64,000 nt of DNA from positions 62,001 through 126,000 of the forward strand of contig NZ_JSZO01000019.1 of the NCBI RefSeq assembly GCF_000801955.1, read 5' to 3'. This stretch comes from Ralstonia sp. A12. Lineage in GTDB: Bacteria; Pseudomonadota; Gammaproteobacteria; Burkholderiales; Burkholderiaceae. Each line of letters begins with the position of its first letter. The first letter of the stretch is position 1. The notes under the pieces were generated by a model. The model was not told the origin of the DNA, did not search any database, and saw nothing but the letters and a program-made list of their open reading frames with translations. Made by a program: the position numbers and the translations under genes. Of the stretch, positions 46,945 to 56,262 are shown piece by piece.

Positions 46945-47553
46945 TTACGCGAGCGCCGCGTCAATGCGCGCCCGCGTGCTGTGCCGCGCGCGCTCGAACA
47001 CCGTCATGTCGCCCATCAGGAAGGCGACGTTGGCATTGGAGCGGAAAGACTCGATCTCGAAGACCAGTTGCTCGACGTCCAGATCCGCACGCAATTCACC
47101 CGCGGCCTGACCAGCGACGATCGCCTCGCGAAAACGCGTGCGCACCGCCTCGCGATGGCCGCGCACGCGATCCTGGATGGTGCCGGGGCGGGCACGGTAT
47201 TCGTAGCTGACTGCGCAGACAAAGCACCCGCCCGGCGACTGCCCGCCCGCGACGTAGTCAAACCAGCCCTCGGTCAACGCGCGCAGGCGGGCCAGCGGGC
47301 TCTCCAGTGCCAACGCCGGCTCCACCACCCTGTTCCGGTAGTGCACGACGCCCGCATCCAACGTGGCGAGCTGCAGCGTTTCCTTGTCGCCAAACAACAC
47401 CTGGATGTTGCCCTTGCCCACGCCCGCATCAGTGGCAACGCGGCCAATGGTCAAACCCTCCAGCCCATCGGTGGAGGCAATGGCGGTGGCGTGCTCCAGC
47501 ACCTGGGCGCGTGCGCGTTCGCCGCGCGCACGCCGGCCGTCGGTCTCGTTCAT
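46945..47553 (-). CDS. TetR-family repressor
   Basis: 202 residues from ATG 47553 (GAGGG 8 bases upstream). N-terminal helix-turn-helix (about 10-55) with GLEGLTIGRVATDAGVGKGNIQVLFGDKETL. The C-terminal domain has a CFVC segment found in one TetR subgroup. It is divergent from a DHA2 exporter gene, a classical repressor-pump pair; a palindrome at 47638-47655 is the probable binding site. The inducer is unknown. Confidence 0.92.
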   Translation of the reverse strand: MNETDGRRARGERARAQVLEHATAIASTDGLEGLTIGRVATDAGVGKGNIQVLFGDKETLQLATLDAGVVHYRNRVVEPALALESPLARLRALTEGWFDYVAGGQSPGGCFVCAVSYEYRARPGTIQDRVRGHREAVRTRFREAIVAGQAAGELRADLDVEQLVFEIESFRSNANVAFLMGDMTVFERARHSTRARIDAALA

Positions 47554-47592
47554 GGTGATGCCCTCTGTGTTCGCCAAGCCCTATCTGTGAGT

Positions 47593-47614
47593 AAGGTCAA
47601 CGCAATTGGACCTT
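47593..47614. repeat. Inverted repeat AAGGTC-N10-GACCTT
   Basis: Six-bp arms in the tetR/exporter divergent gap, nearer the tetR start. It may be a secondary operator or the tetR promoter region. Confidence 0.3.
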
Positions 47615-47637
47615 GACGCGAGTGAATCGCTCTCTAG

Positions 47638-47655
47638 TATACGTACGACCGTATA
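47638..47655. promoter_or_regulatory. Probable TetR operator TATACG-N6-CGTATA
   Basis: Perfect inverted repeat 20 bases before the exporter start codon, in the divergent tetR/exporter promoter region. AT-rich sequence around it fits a promoter. Confidence 0.65.
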
Positions 47656-47675
47656 TTAATAACCGAGATCACCCC

Positions 47676-49157
47676 ATGTCAACGGAATCCCTTGCGGGCG
47701 GCCTTGCTGCCACGTCAACCCCGCCGGCGCGACGCTGGCCCGCGCTGGCGGCGCTGCTAACCGGCAACTTTGTCACCATTCTCGACCTGTTCATCGTCAA
47801 CGTGGCGATTCCGGACATCCGCGCCGGGCTGCACGCCAGCTTTGCCGAAATTCAGCTCGTGATGGTGGGGTACAGCGCCGCGTATGCGGTGTTTCTGCTC
47901 AACGGCGCGCGCCTGGGCGACCTGTTCGGGCGCAAGCGCATGTTCCTGGCGGGCATGGCGCTGTTCACGCTTGCGTCTGCCCTGTGCGGGCTGGCGACAA
48001 GCGCGTGGATGCTGATTGCCATGCGCGTGGCGCAGGGCCTGGGCGCCGCCATTCTGATGCCGCAGGTGATGGCCACCGCGCGCGTGCTGTTTGACGGCGA
48101 CGAGCGCCGCCGCGCATTCGGGGTGATGGGCGCGGTACAGGGCGCGGCCGCGTCGTTGTCGCAGCTGGCGGGCGGCTGGCTGATCGCGCATCCGCTGGCA
48201 GCGGATATCGGCGGCTGGCGCATGGTGTTTCTGGTGAATGTGCCGATCGGCATTGCGGCGCTGCTGGCGGCGCGGGTGTTCGTTGCGGAGTCCCGTGCCC
48301 CGGTGGCGGCGCGGCTGGATGTGCACGGGGCGATGGCCGGGGCGGTGGCGCTGGGCATGCTGCTGGTGCCCATCATGCAGGGCCGCGAGTTTGGCTGGCC
48401 GTGGTGGTCATGGGCGGTGCCGCTGGCCTCGTTGCTGGTGTTCCGGCATTTCGTACGGTATGAGCAGGCGCTGTCGGCGGCGGGCCGCGTGCCCATCATC
48501 GAGATCGCGCTGTTTGCCAACCGCAGCTTCGTGATGGGCGTGCTGGCGATCTTCCTCATCTACACAGCCATCAGCTCGTACTTCCTGGCGCTGACGATGC
48601 TGCTGCAGTTCGGGCACAGCATGAGCGCTTTGGCGGCAGGGACCGTGTTCACACCGGCGGCCATTGCGTTCTTCACAGGCTCGCTATCCGGGCCGCGGCT
48701 GGCCGAGCGCATCGGACAACGCGCGCTGCTGCTGGGCGTGGCGGTTTTTGCGGTGGGGCTTACGCTGTCGGCCACGGTGGCGCAGGTGGGTGGCCCGATG
48801 CCACTGCTGATCGCGGCGCTGGTACTCAACGGTTTTGGGCAGGGCATGGTGCTGCCGCTGTCGCTCAACACGATCCTCAGCGGCGTGCAGGCCTCGCAGG
48901 CCGGCATGGGCGCCGGTGCGGTAGCAACCATGCAGGCCGTGGGCAATGCGGTGGGCGTGACGGTGGTGGGGGTGCTGCTGTTCTCGCTGCTAGGCCACGT
49001 GGAGGGCGGCGGCATAGCAGACGCTGTGGATGCGGCAGGCACGGCCGGGCACCTTGCTCGCTATGGTCACGCCTTCGCCCTGGCGACGCTCTACAACGTG
49101 GGGGCGACGGTGCTTGCGCTGGTGCTGTTCTGGCGCGCGTGGCGTCGGCACGCCTAG
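47676..49157 (+). CDS. DHA2-family MFS drug exporter (EmrB-like)
   Basis: 493 residues with fourteen predicted membrane helices. Signature sequences: LTGNFVTILDLFIVNVAIPDI in helix 1 (motif D1 of DHA2), GARLGDLFGRKRMFLAGMALF (motif A) and a GVMGAVQGAAASLSQLAGGWL motif C-like stretch. It is a proton-driven efflux carrier for lipophilic compounds; no EmrA-like partner is present. The divergent tetR gene and an operator just upstream indicate inducible expression. Its 3' end overlaps the convergent LysR gene by four bases. Confidence 0.92.
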   Translation: MSTESLAGGLAATSTPPARRWPALAALLTGNFVTILDLFIVNVAIPDIRAGLHASFAEIQLVMVGYSAAYAVFLLNGARLGDLFGRKRMFLAGMALFTLASALCGLATSAWMLIAMRVAQGLGAAILMPQVMATARVLFDGDERRRAFGVMGAVQGAAASLSQLAGGWLIAHPLAADIGGWRMVFLVNVPIGIAALLAARVFVAESRAPVAARLDVHGAMAGAVALGMLLVPIMQGREFGWPWWSWAVPLASLLVFRHFVRYEQALSAAGRVPIIEIALFANRSFVMGVLAIFLIYTAISSYFLALTMLLQFGHSMSALAAGTVFTPAAIAFFTGSLSGPRLAERIGQRALLLGVAVFAVGLTLSATVAQVGGPMPLLIAALVLNGFGQGMVLPLSLNTILSGVQASQAGMGAGAVATMQAVGNAVGVTVVGVLLFSLLGHVEGGGIADAVDAAGTAGHLARYGHAFALATLYNVGATVLALVLFWRAWRRHA

Positions 49158-50035
49158 ATGCCCGTCAGGTCGATGTGCGCGGCCACATGGTCGATGAAGG
49201 CGCGCACGCGCTGCGGCTGGCGCCCGGCCGGCCAGACGAGTTGCAGCGGTACGGGTGGCGGTTCGTGGTCGGCCAGGACGATCTCCAACACACCCGATTC
49301 GACCTCCGCGCGCACCTGCCACAGCAGCGCGCGCACGATACCCAAACCGTTGATCGCAGCCCGGTTGCATGCGTCGGCGCTTGGGGAGCGGAAACGGCCG
49401 TGCACCGTCACCGGTTTGGCTTCGGCGCCGAAGGCCCAGGTCTCGCTGCCGGTCTCGGCCCGCACCAGGCAGGCATGCGCGGTCAGGTCGTCCGGCTGTA
49501 CCGGCTTGCCGTGCGTGGTGAAGTAGCGCGGCGCGCCGACCACCACCCGCCGCAGCGCGCCAAGCGGCCGCGTGCGCAAACCTGAGTCCGGCAGAGCGCC
49601 GAGGCGCACCGCCACATCGATGCGACCTTCGGCCAGATCGGCGTGCCCGTCGGAGAGCAGCAGGTCGGCCTGCACCTGCGCATGGCGCACGAGGAACTCG
49701 GACAGCAGCGGCACCACATACGCCGGCCCAAACAGCGTCGGCGCGGCCACGCGCAACGTACCGCGCACCTGCGCCGTCTGTTCGGCCAGGTCGTCATGCG
49801 CGCTTTGCAGGTGCGCGACGGCGGGCCGCACACGCGCAGCAAAGGCGATGCCCGCGGCAGTCGGGCGTGCCTGACGGGTCGTCCGCGCAACGAGCTGCAC
49901 GCCCACCTCGCGCTCCAGGCTCGCCAGCGCGCGGCTGACGGCCTGCAACGAACGCCGCAGCGAACGCGCGGCGGCGGTCAGGCTGCCGTGGTCCACCACG
50001 GCAAGCAGCACAGCGTAGTCATCAAGCGCGGGCAT
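49154..50035 (-). CDS. LysR-family transcriptional regulator
   Basis: 293 residues. N-terminal winged helix (about 1-60): LLAVVDHGSLTAAARSLRRSLQAVSRALASLEREVG. The substrate-binding domain follows (about 87-290), with LRVAAPTLFGPAYVVPLL. It belongs to the group with short effector domains that often act alone. It is divergent from a small heme-binding-type gene (98 bp between starts) and its 3' end overlaps the exporter. The target is unknown. Confidence 0.92.
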   Translation of the reverse strand: MPALDDYAVLLAVVDHGSLTAAARSLRRSLQAVSRALASLEREVGVQLVARTTRQARPTAAGIAFAARVRPAVAHLQSAHDDLAEQTAQVRGTLRVAAPTLFGPAYVVPLLSEFLVRHAQVQADLLLSDGHADLAEGRIDVAVRLGALPDSGLRTRPLGALRRVVVGAPRYFTTHGKPVQPDDLTAHACLVRAETGSETWAFGAEAKPVTVHGRFRSPSADACNRAAINGLGIVRALLWQVRAEVESGVLEIVLADHEPPPVPLQLVWPAGRQPQRVRAFIDHVAAHIDLTGI

Positions 50036-50133
50036 CGGATTCTCTCGGCAAGCGGAAGAATGATTGCCGGCGCGCGCAGCTAGGCGGGCCAGCGTGGGGT
50101 CCGTACATTGTAGCCATCGCCTTTCGGGTGTTC

Positions 50134-50583
50134 ATGATGACTGCCACGACCCTTAGCCCCTCCCCCACCCCCCATCCGCTGCGCTACGGTGCCAGCGTCA
50201 CGCTGGCTCAAGCGCAGCGCATCGTCGACGCCGCCCATGCCGAGGCCGAACGCCATCACTGGCCCATGGTGATGACCGTGGTGGATGCCGCGGGCCATCT
50301 CGTGCTGCAGGTACGCATGGACCAGGCCCAGCTTGGCAGCATCGAAGTCGCGCGGCAAAAAGCCGAAACAGCGGTGCGCTTCCGTCGCCCGACCAAGGTG
50401 TTCGAAGATGTGCTCTCTGAGGGCGGCCTGCACTGGCGTCTGCTGGGTATGACCAACCTGACTCCCCTCGACGGTGGTCTGCCGCTGGTGCGAGATGGCG
50501 CCGTGATCGGTGCCATTGGTGTGTCGGGGATGCAGTCGACGCAGGATGCGCAGGTCGCGCAGGCCGGCGCCGCCGCGCTGTAG
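50134..50583 (+). CDS. GlcG/HbpS-family heme-binding protein
   Basis: 149 residues from ATG 50134 (ATG 50137 is also possible; no strong RBS). Family hallmarks are LTLAQAQRIVDAAHAEA-like helix 1, VVDAAGHLVLQVRMD, ARQKAETAV and the Gly-rich GGLPLVRDGAVIGAIGVSG strand-turn. Members form octamers and bind heme or small organic acids; many are encoded next to catabolic genes. Divergent from the LysR gene, which may regulate it. Confidence 0.85.
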   Translation: MMTATTLSPSPTPHPLRYGASVTLAQAQRIVDAAHAEAERHHWPMVMTVVDAAGHLVLQVRMDQAQLGSIEVARQKAETAVRFRRPTKVFEDVLSEGGLHWRLLGMTNLTPLDGGLPLVRDGAVIGAIGVSGMQSTQDAQVAQAGAAAL

Positions 50584-50595
50584 AACCCAAGCGAC

Positions 50596-51195
50596 CTATT
50601 TGCGCACCCAGCCGCGCCGCACGCACGGCGCCAGCACCACGCCGTGCACCGCAAGCCCCAGGCGGTGCAGCGGCTCCGACAACGTATGCGCCACGCGCCC
50701 GCTGCACAGCCAGGCGCTCAACGCAGCCACGCCCGCCGCACCCAGCATGTCAAACGGATAGTGCACCCCCAGGTAGATGCGCGCCCAGGCCATCGGCACG
50801 CCCAGCAGCGCAAGCCACACGCCCACCCGGCGCAAGCGCGCGTGCCACGTCAGGCTGAACGCAACCGTCCACCACACCGTCAGGTGGTCGCTCGGAAACG
50901 AGGAATCCGCCAGGTGCGGCAGCAGATTGGTCCCCAGGCCGATCTCAAACGGCCGCGGGTGATACCAGGCCAGGCTGAAACCCGCGCTGATGAGCAACGC
51001 CAGCCCGGTAGCCAATGCCGTCTGCAAGGCACGGCGGCGCGAGGCCGGTTCGCCCCACAGCCAGCAGGCCACGAGCGTGAGCGGCGCCAGCCAGATCATG
51101 TATTCCGCAAAAAACATCGCCAACCAGAAGGCCGTGGGAGCGGGATCGGCCGGGGCGTTGAGCCAGAGAAACAGGGTGTGATTGAGTGATTCCAT
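50596..51195 (-). CDS. PAP2-family membrane phosphatase (BcrC-like)
   Basis: 199 residues from ATG 51195 (ATG 51210 is an alternative; MESLNHTLFLWLNA is the usual family start). Five to six membrane helices and the three phosphatase motifs: YHPRPFE (near 75), SSFPSDHLT (near 97) and RIYLGVHYPFDMLGA (near 140), with both catalytic His residues present. BcrC-type enzymes dephosphorylate undecaprenyl pyrophosphate and give bacitracin resistance. It converges on the heme-binding gene. Confidence 0.88.
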   Translation of the reverse strand: MESLNHTLFLWLNAPADPAPTAFWLAMFFAEYMIWLAPLTLVACWLWGEPASRRRALQTALATGLALLISAGFSLAWYHPRPFEIGLGTNLLPHLADSSFPSDHLTVWWTVAFSLTWHARLRRVGVWLALLGVPMAWARIYLGVHYPFDMLGAAGVAALSAWLCSGRVAHTLSEPLHRLGLAVHGVVLAPCVRRGWVRK

Positions 51196-51489
51196 GCAGC
51201 TTCGGCCCATGGGCCGGGTTGATTCGACAGCAGTGCTTTGTCCCGCGCACAGTACGGCGCGTTCCCTTCAATTCCCTTGGAACGGGTCTGAATGCAAGGC
51301 TATGCCCTCGGACTTAGGCCAATCACAGGGATACCCCGATCACTGCCTGGGCTTTTCGCCCCGTCGGCCGGTGCCTATGATGGAGGCACACAGGCAGCAC
51401 ACACCCATCGCCGATCGCCACACCGGCACCGCTGGCGCACACAGCGGGCCACGGGCCGATCGGACGCTGACAACCAAACCGGGGGTTGG

Positions 51490-52869
51490 ATGGAAAGTTT
51501 CCTGATCCAGCGGGCGACGCGCCGGCAATCCGCCGTGGCCGGCGTGATTGCCTTGCTGATCCTCCTGACACTGGCTGTGGCCGCGCCGCGGGCCAGCCTG
51601 CCGTGGCCTGCCGTCAACCCGTTCATGCCGATGTGCGCATTGACGGTCTTCACCACCGCCTGCATTGCCGCCTTCCTGCTGGGGGCGCAGTTCACGGTCA
51701 CGCGCCAGCCCATGCTGGGGGCGCTGGGCGGCGCCTACGCCTTCACCGCACTGGCCGTGGCGCTGCAACTACTGATGTTTCCGGGCGTGTTCTCGCCCAC
51801 CGGCCTGTTCGGCGCCCGCCCGACCAGCTCGGTGTGGATGTGGGTGTTCTGGCACGGCGGCTTTCCGCTGTTCGTGATCCTGGCGGTGCTCACACGTGAC
51901 CGGTTCTCGCGCGATGCGGTCTCTTCCCGGCATGTGGGCCTGTGGACCTGGCTGTTGATCGGCGGACCGGTGGTGGTGGGTGCCCTGCTGTGCGGTGTCG
52001 CCCTGATGGCGGATCTGCCGCCGCCGCTGGGGCCATCCAACGGCGGGGCGATCGCCAGCAACCCCGTCGCGGTGGTGCTGTGGGCGATCAATGCCATTGC
52101 CGTGCTGGCGGTGCTGGCGAGCGGCCGTCTGCGCGCCGTGCTCGATGTGTGGCTGGCGATTGCCGCGCTGGCCTGCTTTACGGATACGAGCCTGAACCTG
52201 CTGAGCGCCGACCGCTTTACCGTGGGCTGGTACGTGGCGCGCCTGTTCAGCATGTTCGCGCCCGGGGTGCTGGTGTGCGTGCTGGTGTGGGAGGTGACGG
52301 CGCTGTACCGGCGGCTGTTCGAGGCACACGTGTCGTTGCGGCAGGCGTCCATGCACGATGCGCTCACGGGCCTCTACAACCGCAGCTACTTCAACGAGCA
52401 GATTGGCGCGCGCGTGGCCGCGGCAAAGCGCAACGGGCAACCGCTCTCGCTCGTCATGGTGGATGTGGACCACTTCAAGCGCTACAACGACACCTTCGGC
52501 CACCTCAAGGGCGACGCCTGCCTGGCTGCCGTAGCTGCAGCACTGTCCGCCGTGGTGCGCCGCCCCGGAGATTTCATTGCCCGCTACGGCGGCGAAGAGT
52601 TCGTCATCGTATTGCCCGACACCGCCCCGAGCGATGCACAGGCGTTGGCCGAACGCGCCCGTGAAGCGGTGATGCGCCTGCGCATTGAAGCCGTCGCGCC
52701 TTCACGCTACGTGACGGTCAGCGCCGGCTGCGCCACCGCCATGCCGGGCGGCGAAGTCGTGTCTGTCGATACGCTGGTCGAGACGGCCGATGCCGCGCTG
52801 TACCAGGCCAAGGCGGCGGGACGCAATCTTGTCATCAGCGCGCAGGCCATGGCAGCGGCTGTGATGTGA
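51490..52869 (+). CDS. Membrane-bound diguanylate cyclase (MASE4-like sensor plus GGDEF)
   Basis: 459 residues from ATG 51490. About eight membrane helices (15-285) resemble a MASE4 sensor. The GGDEF domain (about 295-455) is complete: Mg/GTP site LVMVDVDHFKRYND, active motif ARYGGEEFVIV, and an intact inhibitory I-site R-x-x-D (RPGD) five residues upstream. It makes cyclic di-GMP at the inner membrane with product inhibition, controlling motility or biofilm. A hydrolase gene follows after 17 bases, perhaps in the same transcript. The 279 bases upstream show no other feature. Confidence 0.93.
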   Translation: MESFLIQRATRRQSAVAGVIALLILLTLAVAAPRASLPWPAVNPFMPMCALTVFTTACIAAFLLGAQFTVTRQPMLGALGGAYAFTALAVALQLLMFPGVFSPTGLFGARPTSSVWMWVFWHGGFPLFVILAVLTRDRFSRDAVSSRHVGLWTWLLIGGPVVVGALLCGVALMADLPPPLGPSNGGAIASNPVAVVLWAINAIAVLAVLASGRLRAVLDVWLAIAALACFTDTSLNLLSADRFTVGWYVARLFSMFAPGVLVCVLVWEVTALYRRLFEAHVSLRQASMHDALTGLYNRSYFNEQIGARVAAAKRNGQPLSLVMVDVDHFKRYNDTFGHLKGDACLAAVAAALSAVVRRPGDFIARYGGEEFVIVLPDTAPSDAQALAERAREAVMRLRIEAVAPSRYVTVSAGCATAMPGGEVVSVDTLVETADAALYQAKAAGRNLVISAQAMAAAVM

Positions 52870-52886
52870 GATCGATCGAGGCCGCC

Positions 52887-53795
52887 ATGACACTTCTGCG
52901 CCGTTGCGTACTGGTCGTCGCTCTTGCCTTGCCCCTGCTGGCCAACGCGCAAGTCGACACGCAAACGCTGCGTGCCGCAGCCTCGCGCGCGCCTGACCTG
53001 AACTTCCCCGACAAGGTCAGCGAGCTCAGCTTCTTCACCACGCCGGCCATGGCACTCTACAAGCCAGCCGGGAATGGCCCCTTCCCTGCACTCGTGCTGC
53101 AGCATCAGTGCGGTGGACTCGGGCAGGGGAAGCGGCAAAACCAGGCGATGCTCGACTGGGCACGCCGCGCAGTGCGCCACGGCTACGTGGCCCTGGTGAT
53201 CGACAGCCTCAGCCAGCGCGGCGTTGAATCGGTCTGCATGGGCGCCCAGGGCGGCGTGACACCCATGCGCGGCGTACGTGATGCCCTGCAAGCGGCCGCA
53301 TATCTCGAGAGATTCGATTTCGTCGACAAAGCGCGCATTGCCCACGCCGGTTACTCATGGGGCGCGATGATGGGGTTGGGGCTCAGCGGCAAGCACTGGG
53401 CTGAAGCGTTGGGCGACGGTACACGTTTTGCCGCTGCCGTGTCGTTCTACCCGGTGTGCTCCACGCTCAAGCTGCGCAATGGCGCCCCGTTCGACGTGCT
53501 CAACCCCGATATCGACCACCCGTTGCTCGTGCTGATGGGCGAGGCCGACACCGAAGGCCCACCCGCCGAATGCGTCGCCAAACTGCAAGCCGCCAAGGAC
53601 GCCGGCGCACCCGTGCAGTGGTACGTCTATCCGGACACCACGCACTGCTGGGATTGCGAGAGCCAGAACAACCTCAGCAAGATCGACGTGCGTGGCAACC
53701 ACGTGGTCTACCACTACAGCAAGCAGGCCACCGAAGACGCAGAACGCCGCATGTTCGAGTTCCTCGATCAGGCATTGCAGGTCAAACGCCCTTGA
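52887..53795 (+). CDS. Exported alpha/beta hydrolase, dienelactone-hydrolase-like
   Basis: 302 residues from ATG 52887 (GAGG 7 bases upstream; a GTG at 52866 overlaps the previous stop). Signal peptide LVVALALPLLANAQ. The alpha/beta-hydrolase core has nucleophile elbow GYSWGAMMG with Ser, a late Asp in LMGEADTEGP and His in PDTTHCWDC. Four or more Cys residues suggest disulfides and a periplasmic location. Substrate unknown. Confidence 0.85.
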   Translation: MTLLRRCVLVVALALPLLANAQVDTQTLRAAASRAPDLNFPDKVSELSFFTTPAMALYKPAGNGPFPALVLQHQCGGLGQGKRQNQAMLDWARRAVRHGYVALVIDSLSQRGVESVCMGAQGGVTPMRGVRDALQAAAYLERFDFVDKARIAHAGYSWGAMMGLGLSGKHWAEALGDGTRFAAAVSFYPVCSTLKLRNGAPFDVLNPDIDHPLLVLMGEADTEGPPAECVAKLQAAKDAGAPVQWYVYPDTTHCWDCESQNNLSKIDVRGNHVVYHYSKQATEDAERRMFEFLDQALQVKRP

Positions 53796-53881
53796 ACAGA
53801 GGCATGCCTGCAATCAAGGCAGGCACGGCCACCCCTGCTTTCTGTTTCTGTTTACTTCTTTCTTTATATAAAGATAGTAGT

Positions 53882-54119
53882 AGTAGATAACGGTGGATAA
53901 GTTCTGTGGATAGGCCAAAAAAACGCTTTGAGTTCAATGGCTTGCGAAATGCACAACCATTCGGACAGCGTGTGCTGTTGCGTGGATGGATGCGGTGGAT
54001 CGCATCGCGCCCGGTCCACACGTGTCGAAGTTATGCCCGCACTGTGGACAATCTAACCCCGGAGAGCCAACACGTTTGTCCCTTGAGTTTTCCACAGCGG
54101 GAGGTGGGAGTTATCCACA
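53882..54119. promoter_or_regulatory. Second cluster of DnaA-box-like 9-mers
   Basis: In the 372-base gene-less gap: AGTAGATAA 53882-53890, GGTGGATAA 53892-53900 and TGTGGATAG 53905-53913 (the last two 13 bp apart), TGTGGACAA 54043-54051, TTTTCCACA 54088-54096 and a perfect TTATCCACA 54111-54119. The first part of the gap is AT-rich. No gene or terminator is evident here. Confidence 0.5.
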
Positions 54120-54167
54120 TCGCAACAAGGGCGCTGCGTCGACGGTACATCGCCCAACACCTGCCGC

Positions 54168-55067
54168 TTACGCCATCCGCGCGGGCAATGCCTCAGCGAG
54201 CGCATCGACGGCCACGCGGACTTTGCGCGGCAAGTGTGGTGTCTGCAACCACAGCGCATAGGCGTCGTAGAGAAACGCAGGCCGATCCGGTAGCAGCGCA
54301 ACCAGCGCGCCCGTCCGGAGGCGATCACTGACAAGCCAGGAAGGCAGCCATGCGAGCCCCATGCCAAGTGTCGCGGCATCGGCAATCGCGTCGAGATCGT
54401 CCATCCGCATCCGGTTGAGCGGAATGGTCTCCTCCGGTGGCTGCCCGTCTCTCGGAAAGAGCCACGGGCTGATGCGGCCAGACCGTCTGTACACGATGGC
54501 CTGGTGACCACCGAGTGCATCGACGGTCGTCGGGTGCCCATGCGCCTTGAGATACGCGGGCGATGCGCAGACGAGCATGCGCTGGCGTGCGACACGGCGC
54601 GCAATCACGCCGGCCTTGTCTTCCAGATTGCCGGTGCGGATGGCGATGTCGTAGTCGCCTTCGGCCAGATCGACAAAACGGTCGTTGAACGAGAGGTCCA
54701 GCTCCAGCGCCGGGTATTGCTGCGCCAGCCGCAGCAGCACGGGCGCCACGCAACTGCGGCCAAAGTGCACGGGCATGGTGACGCGCAGCCTGCCGCGCGG
54801 TTCACCGAGCTGCTCGGCCGCGAGCGCATCAGCCGCTTCCGCCTCGGCCAGCACGACCTTGCAGCGCTCGTAGTAGGCCTGCCCGAAGTCGGTCAGGCTC
54901 TGGCGCCGTGTGGTGCGGATAAGCAGGCGCACACCCAGGCGTGTTTCCAGCGAAAGAACGTGCTTGCCGACCATCGGGCCGGATAGGCCAAGTGCGTCTG
55001 CGGCGGCCGCAAACGAGCCGAGATCAACGGCTTTCACAAACACGGCCATGCTGGTCAGGCGGTCCAT
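54168..55067 (-). CDS. LysR-family transcriptional regulator
   Basis: 299 residues from ATG 55067 (an ATG four codons upstream is possible). Helix-turn-helix at about 2-60: MAVFVKAVDLGSFAAAADALGLSG, then VGKHVLSLETRLGVRLL. The effector domain is the CrgA-like type (LRVTMPVHFGRSCVAPVLL). It is divergent from a quinone-oxidoreductase-like gene, 104 bp between starts, and likely regulates it. Confidence 0.93.
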   Translation of the reverse strand: MDRLTSMAVFVKAVDLGSFAAAADALGLSGPMVGKHVLSLETRLGVRLLIRTTRRQSLTDFGQAYYERCKVVLAEAEAADALAAEQLGEPRGRLRVTMPVHFGRSCVAPVLLRLAQQYPALELDLSFNDRFVDLAEGDYDIAIRTGNLEDKAGVIARRVARQRMLVCASPAYLKAHGHPTTVDALGGHQAIVYRRSGRISPWLFPRDGQPPEETIPLNRMRMDDLDAIADAATLGMGLAWLPSWLVSDRLRTGALVALLPDRPAFLYDAYALWLQTPHLPRKVRVAVDALAEALPARMA

Positions 55068-55171
55068 ATTAAAAACCAATGGTTTCTACTATCGTCGATT
55101 ATCGACCATTTATCGATGAAAAGTGCACGACTACAGTGGATTCACTTTAATGAGTTTCGACTGGAGGCCAT

Positions 55172-56161
55172 ATGGCACGCGTTGTCCGTTTTCATCAGCA
55201 TGGGGGTCCGGAGGTCTTGCGCATCGAACACGTCGAGGTGCCGCAGCCGGGCCAGGGCGAGGTGCAGATCCGCGTCAAGGCGCTGGGGCTCAATCGGGCA
55301 GAAGCGCTGCTGCGTGCGGGGTCGTATATCGAGAAGCCGACGTTCCCTTCCGGGCTCGGGCTGGAGGCGGCGGGCGTTGTCGAGGCGGTGGGCGCTGGCG
55401 TGACGGCCTTTGCGCCGGGTGATGCGGTCAGCATCGTGCCGCCACAGTCGATGGTCCGCTGGCCCGCGTACGGTGAGCTGGTCACGTTTCCTGCCGCACT
55501 GGTGGTCAAGCATCCGCCGTCGCTCAGTTGGGAGGCTGCCGCTGCGGTCTGGATGCCGTATCTCACCGCCTACGGCGCGCTGATCGACATCGCCAAGCTT
55601 GGCCCAGGAGACTTTGTGGCCGTGACGGCCGCATCCAGCAGTGTCGGGCTGGCTGCGATCCAGATCGCGAACCAGGTCGGTGCGACACCCATTGCCATCA
55701 CGCGGACATCCGCCAAGGCCCCCGCCCTGCTTGCCGCAGGCGCCGCCCATGTGGTTGCAACGGCGGAGGCGGATCTCGTCGCCCGGCTGCAGGAGATTGC
55801 AGGTCCAGCAGGCGTGCGCGTAGTGCTGGATTCGATTGGCGGCCCGATCTTCGAGCCGCTTGCGGCGGCGATGTCGCGCGGCGGCATTCTCATTGAATAC
55901 GGCGGCCTGAGTCCGGAGCCAACGCCCTTCCCCTTGTTTGCCGTACTGAGCAAGACCCTGACGCTGCGTGGCTATCTCGTGCACGAAATCACCGGCAACC
56001 CAACCAAGCTCGAAGCCGCGAAGGCGTTCATCCTCGACGGGCTGGCGTCAGGGGCTTTCCGGCCGGTGATCGCCCGGACCTTCGCGTTTGACGAGATCGT
56101 TGATGCGCACCGCTTTCTTGAATCGAACGAACAGTTCGGCAAGATCGTCGTAACGGTTTGA
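55172..56161 (+). CDS. Zinc-less medium-chain dehydrogenase (quinone oxidoreductase-like)
   Basis: 329 residues; GGAGG lies just before the ATG. GroES-like N-terminal domain with VKALGLNRAEALLRAG, and Rossmann domain with VTAASSSVGLAAIQIA. The zinc Cys ligands are missing, as in QOR-type NADPH reductases. It probably reduces quinones or other electrophilic carbonyls. Divergent LysR regulation is likely. A MerR-type promoter starts 50 bases after its stop, so the next gene is separate. Confidence 0.9.
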   Translation: MARVVRFHQHGGPEVLRIEHVEVPQPGQGEVQIRVKALGLNRAEALLRAGSYIEKPTFPSGLGLEAAGVVEAVGAGVTAFAPGDAVSIVPPQSMVRWPAYGELVTFPAALVVKHPPSLSWEAAAAVWMPYLTAYGALIDIAKLGPGDFVAVTAASSSVGLAAIQIANQVGATPIAITRTSAKAPALLAAGAAHVVATAEADLVARLQEIAGPAGVRVVLDSIGGPIFEPLAAAMSRGGILIEYGGLSPEPTPFPLFAVLSKTLTLRGYLVHEITGNPTKLEAAKAFILDGLASGAFRPVIARTFAFDEIVDAHRFLESNEQFGKIVVTV

Positions 56162-56212
56162 TTGGTTGCGGCACGTTCCATGGCGTGCCGCTTTCTCCTC
56201 GCCCGAAAACAG

Positions 56213-56243
56213 TTGACCTTGTCACGGTGACAAGGCGCTCACT
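56213..56243 (+). promoter_or_regulatory. MerR-type promoter/operator
   Basis: -35 TTGACC (56213-56218) and a possible -10 CTCACT (56238-56243) are separated by 19 bp, the long spacer typical of MerR-controlled promoters. The spacer holds a perfect 19-bp dyad CCTTGTCACGGTGACAAGG (56217-56235). It lies 20 bases before the HEAT-repeat gene. Confidence 0.85.
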
Positions 56244-56262
56244 GTCGGGCGAGGAGGTATTC

